From positions 1 through 5,738 of the forward strand of contig JAGVEP010000428.1 in the NCBI GenBank assembly GCA_020058145.1: a stretch of DNA of 5,738 bases. Reading direction: 5' to 3'. The position numbers were made by a program, and so were the translations under genes. A model generated the notes under the pieces. That model was not told the origin of the DNA, did not search any database, and saw nothing but the letters and a program-made list of their open reading frames with translations. Shown here piece after piece: positions 1 to 3,947 of this stretch (the first letter of the stretch is position 1; each line of letters opens with the position of its first letter). The stretch is from Phycisphaerae bacterium. GTDB lineage: Bacteria > Planctomycetota > Phycisphaerae > UBA1845 > Fen-1342.

Positions 1-948
1 GGCCGCCGCAAACTGCGTGGGCTCAGCGCCGAGCGCGATTCGCGGCGGCCGCTCGAGTTGGTTGAGCTTGCCAGCCAGCAGGGCCAGACCGGCGGGATTG
101 CCGTCCAGCGCTTGGCGCCCGAACAGCGCGTCGGGCGGAGAACTCGGCATCACCCCGGCGACGTGCGCGAAGAAATCCGCCGCGGTGTCCGGCGTGCGTT
201 CGTGCGTGCGGCTCTTGATGTTGACCCAGGCGAAGTTGCGGTAGCCGTGGCTTTCGTACCAGCGAATGGAGTCGATCGACTCTTCCTTGCAGATGGGAAA
301 ATCGAACTGGGTGCTGAGTATGAGCACGGGGTGATACAGCGAATGGGCGGTCAAGGTGGAATCCAGGATACTGGCGGAGAAGTCGCCTTGCCGCACGGCG
401 CAGCAGGTGAAGCGGTCCGGATGGCGGTTGAGCATGTAGTGGGCGAGGTAGCCGCCGGACGAGAAGCCCGTGGTCAGGACGTTGCCCGGATCGGCATGGG
501 TCGTTTGCAGGACGTGGTCCATGACGGCGAGCGAGGCCAACTCGTCTGATTTGAACGCCCGGTTGATGGTGTGGAGCGGGAACTCGCCGAAGAGGAAATC
601 GAACGCCAGCAGTTCCGGGGCGACGACGATGCAGTTGTAGCGGTCGGCTTCGTGCTGCCACTCCAGGGCCTGCATGGGCGCCGTGTCATAGGGCTTCATG
701 CCGTGGAAGGTTATGACCAGTGGCCAACGTCTCCGGGCACGATCCGCATCGCCGAGCGCCGCGTATTCCTTGGGCAGATAGAGGAAATAGTGACGCTTGG
801 TGGTGGGCTCCGTCAGATAGAGCTGCTGACCCTCGCCGCGGGGCTGGGGCACCGCGCACCCGAGCAGCGGCCCGAGAATTCCCAGCGCAAGCCCGGCGCG
901 AATTCCGAGCGACGGAAAGCAGCCGCAGGGAAATCGTGTCCTCGACAA
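1..948 (-). CDS. Lipoprotein alpha/beta-hydrolase, PHB-depolymerase/esterase-like (C-terminus outside window)
   Basis: This is probably an exported serine esterase anchored to a membrane by lipid; the substrate is unknown. 316 residues are visible and the frame runs off the left edge. Residues 1-30 form a signal peptide (basic start, then a Leu/Gly/Ala-rich core) ending in a lipobox-like LLG before Cys31. The hydrolase fold follows: YFLYLPKEY near 54-62, an oxyanion-hole strand LVITFHG at 77-83, and the nucleophile elbow GFSSGG with Ser163. Asp216 (in STQFDFP) and His249 (in SRTHERTP) are well placed to complete the triad. No ATG gives the full domain. I chose TTG at 948 because GAGGA lies 9 nt upstream, an in-frame TGA sits at 961-963, and this start yields the complete signal peptide. 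The fold is confident; the PHB-depolymerase-like subfamily is a judgement from motif style. Feruloyl or acetylxylan esterases share this pattern. Confidence 0.85.
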   Translation of the reverse strand, partial: MSRTRFPCGCFPSLGIRAGLALGILGPLLGCAVPQPRGEGQQLYLTEPTTKRHYFLYLPKEYAALGDADRARRRWPLVITFHGMKPYDTAPMQALEWQHEADRYNCIVVAPELLAFDFLFGEFPLHTINRAFKSDELASLAVMDHVLQTTHADPGNVLTTGFSSGGYLAHYMLNRHPDRFTCCAVRQGDFSASILDSTLTAHSLYHPVLILSTQFDFPICKEESIDSIRWYESHGYRNFAWVNIKSRTHERTPDTAADFFAHVAGVMPSSPPDALFGRQALDGNPAGLALLAGKLNQLERPPRIALGAEPTQFAAA

Positions 949-957
949 CGTAGCGTG

Positions 958-962
958 TCCTC
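958..962 (-). promoter_or_regulatory. Shine-Dalgarno site that supports the TTG start of the hydrolase
   Basis: On the minus strand GAGGA lies 9 nt before the TTG at 948-946. It overlaps the in-frame TGA stop at 961-963, so the coding frame cannot extend further upstream. Together with the signal peptide that follows, this decides the start. Confidence 0.55.
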
Positions 963-1111
963 AGAGCGTCGCGAATTTCGGCACACCCCGCCGCGCTGAT
1001 CCTCGTCGCGAACGGAGCCAAGCCCACGTGCATCAGTCTACCCGAAAACGGCGCGAGCACAACGTGGCACTACCCGACTCCTGCCCACGTGGTTCCGGCC
1101 GGAAACGGGCA

Positions 1112-1154
1112 CGGCCTGCCGGGCAGATCGCGAAGCGCGTTGCCGGGCAGGCCG
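1112..1154. repeat. Imperfect 14-bp inverted repeat (strong hairpin)
   Basis: The arms are CGGCCTGCCGGGCA at 1112-1125 and TGCCGGGCAGGCCG at 1141-1154. They pair with a single mismatch across a 15-nt loop, and the loop can itself form a CGCG/CGCG mini-stem. A perfect palindrome TTCCGGCCGGAA lies next to it at 1093-1104. There is no clear T-tract on either side, so it does not look like a standard intrinsic terminator. Confidence 0.6.
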
Positions 1155-1191
1155 CGCCGTCGGCCAAGTGTAGTGCCGCACAATTATCAAC

Positions 1192-1227
1192 GCATGGGTG
1201 GGGTGGCCATGCATGGGTGGGGTGGCC
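1192..1227. repeat. Tandem direct repeat, 17-nt copies at 19-nt period
   Basis: GCATGGGTGGGGTGGCC occurs exactly at 1192-1208 and again at 1211-1227, separated by AT. It forms the left half of a larger quasi-palindrome whose right half is the repeat at 1255-1290. Confidence 0.85.
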
Positions 1228-1254
1228 GTCTTGGCCGCCCGAGGCGCGGGTGAT

Positions 1255-1290
1255 ACGCCCACTCCACCCGGCGAGACGCCCACTCCACCC
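1255..1290. repeat. Direct repeat, 15-nt copies at 21-nt period
   Basis: ACGCCCACTCCACCC occurs exactly at 1255-1269 and again at 1276-1290. The reverse complement of this unit matches GGGTGGGGTGGCCGT at 1215-1229 at 13 of 15 positions, so these copies can pair with the left-hand repeat pair. Confidence 0.85.
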
Positions 1291-1345
1291 AGCTTATGTG
1301 CAGTTTCTAAGGAGGCATTACACTAGGTGTCGAAAGTACGCCGGC

Positions 1346-2299
1346 TTATGGGCACAGGGTCCCGGTGCTGAGCGCCTCGACGAATGGATTAATGTCGTCG
1401 AAGTCGATTACGCCATCGTTGTTGACGTCGCAGTTTTCCGCGCTGCACGGGGTGCCGCCGGACATCGCGGCTACGAACGCGTTAATGTCATCGAAATCGA
1501 TGATCCCGTCGCAGTTGCAGTCGCCCCGGCAGACGCAAGGGTCGGGCGTGCAAGTCGTGCCGGCGCCTTTCCAGACTCCGCCCAACTGGCTGCACTGCGC
1601 CTGAGTCCGCCCGTTATAGCAGGTGGTGTCGACGCAGCACGCGCCGGTCACGGCGCCGGGGCAGACGTGAAACGCGCTGGACGTGTTGCGCGGATCCGGG
1701 GCCAGCACACTGAAATCGAGATTGTTGTTGTCGGTGTCCGTGCAGCCGCCGTCGGCGCGCAACACCGCGGTGGCGTTGGCCGGGCCGGGCGCCGGGCCGT
1801 CGCCTTCGAAGCAATTGGCCGCCGCACCATAGCCGATCAGGTCGACCACGCCGTGGCCGGCGTCCGGGCAGGTGATAGCGGGGAGTGATGTGCTGCGATT
1901 CACCAGGGCCAGCTTGCCGCGCGTAGCGCTGGGGTCGAGGTTGCCGATCAAGTCCGGCGTCGGAAGTGCGACGCCGGAGGATCCGCCGCTCGCGAGTTGA
2001 ATCAGGTAATACTGCCCCGGCTGGAGCGTCGTAGCGCTTGGAATCACGAGCTTCTGACTGCCCCAACTCGTGCCGGTGAATGACGCGTACTGGATGGACC
2101 AGTCGGGCATCGTGAAGGCGGCGTCACCGAGATTGAAGAGTTCGACAAAGTCGTTTCGGTACGGCGCACCGCTGTTCCCGCCGCCGCCGTAAACCTGGCT
2201 GATGACGATATTCGGCGATTGGGCGAGCGCTGTGCCTGCGATCGCCAGCAGAGTGAGTGTGAGACAACCAGACGCTCGACCGCGAGTTCTTAGAAACAT
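1346..2299 (-). CDS. Secreted lamin-tail-domain protein with Cys-rich segment and C-terminal dockerin-like repeats
   Basis: This 317-residue exported protein has no known function. Residues 1-26 are a signal peptide (FLRTRGR, hydrophobic core, ALA before Gln27). From about 28 to 165 it resembles a lamin-tail domain: IVISQVYGGGGNSG, NDFVELFNLG, then LQPGQYYLIQ and VVDLIGYG. A Cys-rich segment at 219-255 begins GACCVDTTC. The C-terminus carries two EF-hand-like loops, GDCNCDGIIDFDDI (259-272) and CDVNNDGVIDFDDI (290-303), repeating every 31 residues with Asp/Asn at the calcium positions, as in dockerin type I. An ATG 27 codons upstream (2380) keeps the frame open, but I chose 2299 because it places the signal peptide at the N-terminus and has GAGAG 6 nt upstream (AGGAG lies 15 nt upstream). 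Lamin-tail domains occur in secreted proteins and near nucleases; no nuclease motif is visible. Surface attachment or protein-protein binding is inference. Confidence 0.88.
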   Translation of the reverse strand: MFLRTRGRASGCLTLTLLAIAGTALAQSPNIVISQVYGGGGNSGAPYRNDFVELFNLGDAAFTMPDWSIQYASFTGTSWGSQKLVIPSATTLQPGQYYLIQLASGGSSGVALPTPDLIGNLDPSATRGKLALVNRSTSLPAITCPDAGHGVVDLIGYGAAANCFEGDGPAPGPANATAVLRADGGCTDTDNNNLDFSVLAPDPRNTSSAFHVCPGAVTGACCVDTTCYNGRTQAQCSQLGGVWKGAGTTCTPDPCVCRGDCNCDGIIDFDDINAFVAAMSGGTPCSAENCDVNNDGVIDFDDINPFVEALSTGTLCP

Positions 2300-2330
2300 T
2301 CCGTACTCTCTCGTCTCCTGGAGCCGCTGA

Positions 2331-2373
2331 GAAACCAGAACACGAAAACGAAATGGCGGCGCGCCACGCCGCC
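2331..2373 (-). terminator. Terminator-like hairpin with interrupted T-rich tail
   Basis: Read on the minus strand, a perfect 7-bp stem (GGCGGCG at 2373-2367, CGCCGCC at 2361-2355) closes a 5-nt loop TGGCG. It is followed by ATTTCGTTTTCGTGTT, with 7 T in the first 12 bases but broken by CG. It lies 203 nt after the truB stop and 31 nt or more before the dockerin-protein start. It could end the truB transcript, or act inside the leader of the next gene if the promoter at 2524-2552 is used. Confidence 0.4.
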
Positions 2374-2481
2374 GCAGCACTCGCTGGCGTCGGATGTGGT
2401 CCGCTGTCGTCCGCGCGCCTGCACGCCTCTGCCTGGACCGCGTCCGTGGTCGGAGACTTCTTCCTTCCGTGACCGAAGCTA

Positions 2482-2519
2482 CTCTGCATCCTGACTGTGA
2501 AAGAATCGCAGAGGTCAGG
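2482..2519 (-). promoter_or_regulatory. Two interlocked perfect 6-bp inverted repeats at the start of the predicted leader
   Basis: On the minus strand the order is CCTGAC (2519-2514), CTCTGC (2513-2508), a 12-nt spacer, GTCAGG (2495-2490), AT, GCAGAG (2487-2482). The first block pairs with the third and the second with the fourth. The two stems are interlocked, as in a pseudoknot or two alternative hairpins. The linkers (0 and 2 nt) are short for a classic H-type pseudoknot, so alternative hairpins or a DNA-binding site may be likelier. Confidence 0.3.
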
Positions 2520-2523
2520 CGGC

Positions 2524-2552
2524 ATTGTCGCGCTGGCGGCGGTGGGTGTCAA
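2524..2552 (-). promoter_or_regulatory. Sigma70-like promoter for the dockerin-protein gene
   Basis: On the minus strand a perfect -35 box TTGACA (2552-2547) is followed by a 17-nt spacer and a -10 box GACAAT (2529-2524, four of six consensus bases). It sits 24 nt beyond the truB stop and points towards the dockerin-protein start at 2299. Transcription from about 2517 would give a leader of roughly 215 nt. Confidence 0.45.
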
Positions 2553-2576
2553 ATGGCCGGCACCGGTCTCGGTAAT

Positions 2577-3311
2577 TCAGGGCTCGACCGGGCGCTGCGG
2601 GAGGATCACCGGCGGCTCCGTCAGCAGCCGCCGCGCGTCGGCCAGCGGCAACACGCTGGCCGCAGGATCAACGCTGCTCTGCAAGCGCTCGAGCGTCCAA
2701 CTCGTGTCGCTCCAGAACGGTCCGACGGCGCGCCGTTGCAACGCTGTCAGACAGCCGCCGGTAGCGAGCCGGGCGCCGATGTCGCGGATGAGGGCCCGAA
2801 TGTAAGTCCCGCGACCGCAAGCCACTTCGAAGTCGAGCAGTGGCCAGTCGTACCGGTGAACGTGAATCCAGTAGATTTGAATCCGGCGCGGCATGAGCAC
2901 CGGGGTGCGCCCCGCGCGGGCCAGTTCATAGGCCGGCCGGCCACGCAGCTTGACCGCGCTTGTCGCCGGCGGGACCTGCTCGCTGACGCCCTCCAGGCCA
3001 CGCAGAACCTCCGCGACTTGCTCTCGCGTGGGCGGCTGGACGACGGGCACACGGGTCGTGTCGAGCTCCAGGTCGAAGCTGGGCGAGGTGACGTCAAGTG
3101 CCGCGACCGTCCGATAAACCTTTGGTTGATTCATCAGTGCTTCGACGAGCTTCGTGGCGCCGCCCAGACAGATCAGCAGCACACCTTCGGCGAGCGGATC
3201 AAGCGAGCCCGCGTGGCCGCTGTGGCGCTCCCCCGTGATCCGCCGGACTTGCGTGAGCGCCTGCGTGCTCGTGATGCCGAGCGGTTTGTATAAATTGAGA
3301 ATGCCGTCCAT
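2577..3311 (-). CDS. truB: tRNA pseudouridine(55) synthase TruB, short form without PUA domain
   Basis: TruB converts uridine 55 in the T-loop of tRNAs to pseudouridine in the cytoplasm. The 244 residues show all main family motifs: GILNLYKPLGITS at 3-15, HAGSLDPLAEGVL at 33-45 with catalytic Asp38, KVYR at 64-67 with the conserved Tyr66, SAVKLRGRPAYELAR at 118-132, CGRGTYIRALIRDIG at 165-179 with the conserved Arg172, and LTALQRRAVGPF near 188-199. E. coli TruB has about 314 residues; the C-terminal PUA RNA-binding domain is missing here, as in some other lineages. The ATG at 3311 has AGGA 7 nt upstream and begins directly with the family's N-terminal motif. The gene is divergent from the DUF192 gene and not next to infB or rbfA, its common partners elsewhere. 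Confidence 0.97.
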   Translation of the reverse strand: MDGILNLYKPLGITSTQALTQVRRITGERHSGHAGSLDPLAEGVLLICLGGATKLVEALMNQPKVYRTVAALDVTSPSFDLELDTTRVPVVQPPTREQVAEVLRGLEGVSEQVPPATSAVKLRGRPAYELARAGRTPVLMPRRIQIYWIHVHRYDWPLLDFEVACGRGTYIRALIRDIGARLATGGCLTALQRRAVGPFWSDTSWTLERLQSSVDPAASVLPLADARRLLTEPPVILPQRPVEP

Positions 3312-3313
3312 TC

Positions 3314-3326
3314 GGGTATCCTACCC
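3314..3326 (-). promoter_or_regulatory. Inverted repeat enclosing the truB ribosome binding site
   Basis: On the minus strand GGGTA, GGA, TACCC forms a perfect 5-bp inverted repeat with a 3-nt centre. The centre is part of the Shine-Dalgarno sequence TAGGA (3323-3319), 7 nt before the truB ATG. A hairpin in the mRNA could hide the site; chance is also possible for so short a repeat. Confidence 0.35.
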
Positions 3327-3337
3327 GCGTCAGGCGG

Positions 3338-3347
3338 ACTCCGGAGT
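3338..3347 (+). promoter_or_regulatory. 10-bp palindrome containing the ribosome binding site of the DUF192 gene
   Basis: ACTCCGGAGT is a perfect palindrome. Its GGAG (3343-3346) lies 7 nt before the ATG at 3354 and is a good Shine-Dalgarno site. With no loop it cannot fold as a simple mRNA hairpin, so if it has a role it would be as a DNA-binding site for a dimeric protein. Confidence 0.45.
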
Positions 3348-3353
3348 GTTTTC

Positions 3354-3938
3354 ATGCTTGTGCGTGGCGGCTCACGTTGGTCGGCGCAGCGCGTCGCGTT
3401 CAGCTTGCTGATCCCGCTCGCCATTGCGGGCTGTGCGGGCGCCTCGACGAGCAACACCAGCACGTCCCGCCGCAGCAGTGATGCCAATTCGAGCGGAGGC
3501 GGACGCGTGAGCGATGCAGCCCGGAAATACCCGCTGGATTCGTTGCCGACGGACAAACTCAGCATCAACGGCCACGTCTTTCGCGTGTGGTTGGCACGAG
3601 ATTTTGACGCCCGCCGGCCGGGTGTGGTCGAAGAAGGGCTGATGCACGTCCCGTCGGAGGAAATCGCGGACGATCAGGGCATGCTGTTCGTGTTCAGCGA
3701 TGAGAGCGTGCGCAGTTTCTGGATGCGGAACACGATCGCGCCTCTGGATATCGCCTTCGCGCGGGCCAATGGAACGGTGGTGAAAATCTGGCCGATGCCG
3801 CCACTGACTCTGCAAACGTTCAGTTCGCTCGAACCGGCTATGTTCGCCTTGGAAGTGAAACAGGGGACGTTTCAGCCGCTCGGCATCAACGAGGGGGACC
3901 AAATTGAGATTCCCGACACGGTTTTCACGGTGGAGTAG
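3354..3938 (+). CDS. DUF192 (UPF0127) family lipoprotein
   Basis: This 194-residue protein belongs to a widespread family whose function is not established. Residues 1-26 are a lipoprotein signal peptide with a basic start, a hydrophobic stretch and a canonical lipobox IAG before Cys27, so the protein should be anchored outside the cytoplasmic membrane. A Ser/Thr/Gly-rich linker (28-52) follows. The DUF192 domain fills about 68-193 and shows its hallmarks: EEGLMHVP at 93-100, GMLFVFSDE at 109-117, SFWMRNTIAPLDIAF at 121-135 and the C-terminal LGINEGDQIEI region. The ATG has GGAG 7 nt upstream. A TATAAA at 3289-3294, inside truB, could be a -10 box, but I see no -35 partner and the coding sequence may explain it. 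The gene is divergent from truB (42 bp between starts) and converges on ftsK (9 bp between stops). Confidence 0.93.
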   Translation: MLVRGGSRWSAQRVAFSLLIPLAIAGCAGASTSNTSTSRRSSDANSSGGGRVSDAARKYPLDSLPTDKLSINGHVFRVWLARDFDARRPGVVEEGLMHVPSEEIADDQGMLFVFSDESVRSFWMRNTIAPLDIAFARANGTVVKIWPMPPLTLQTFSSLEPAMFALEVKQGTFQPLGINEGDQIEIPDTVFTVE

Positions 3939-3947
3939 ATCGCTGCG

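Larger units (their letters stand above)
949..1345. other. Non-coding gap with repeats and hairpins
   Basis: I find no credible gene in these 397 bases. They lie between the stop of the dockerin protein and the start of the hydrolase, both on the minus strand, so they should hold the end of one transcript and the promoter of the next. They contain a double repeat arranged as a quasi-palindrome (1192-1290), an imperfect 14-bp inverted repeat (1112-1154) and a perfect 12-bp palindrome (1093-1104). An outer 8-bp inverted repeat (1066-1073 with 1170-1177) and two copies of GCCCACGTG (1022-1030 and 1083-1091) complete the set. A weak minus-strand promoter candidate is TTGTGC (1057-1062), a 16-nt spacer and TAGACT (1035-1040); it matches the consensus poorly. 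Confidence 0.6.

Noticed and set aside
23..661. Minus-strand frame of 212 codons
   Set aside because: It overlaps the hydrolase in another frame and reads as Arg/His/Pro-rich noise, while the real frame carries GFSSGG and the full triad.
686..1060. Minus-strand ATG frame of 124 codons overlapping the hydrolase start
   Set aside because: Its frame differs from the one carrying the signal peptide and catalytic motifs, and its Arg/Ala-rich sequence shows no domain. I see no sign that a frameshift joins it to the hydrolase.
1192..1290. CRISPR array
   Set aside because: There are only two copies of each unit, the spacing is 2-6 nt rather than spacer-sized, and no cas gene is present.
1192..1290. 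Simple intrinsic terminator of the dockerin gene
   Set aside because: The stems are long and doubled, and no run of T follows on the minus strand, only GTTGATAATTG. It may still block transcription, but the pattern is not that of a standard terminator.
1309..1371. AAGGAGG followed after 11 nt by a 14-codon GTG frame on the plus strand
   Set aside because: The Shine-Dalgarno match is striking, but the peptide is tiny, ends inside the dockerin gene in antisense and has no features. It is probably chance.
1028..1888. Long plus-strand reading frame (286 codons)
   Set aside because: It is antisense to the lamin-tail/dockerin gene, shows no domain, signal peptide or low-complexity-free core, and its Val/Ala/Arg-rich composition is typical of a GC-rich shadow frame.
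2394..3293. Long plus-strand reading frame (299 codons)
   Set aside because: It lies almost wholly antisense to truB, whose motifs are unmistakable, and its Arg-rich translation has no recognisable feature.
3289..3294. TATAAA as promoter of the DUF192 gene
   Set aside because: No -35 box stands at a proper distance, and the AT-rich run is explained by the conserved NLYKP codons of truB.
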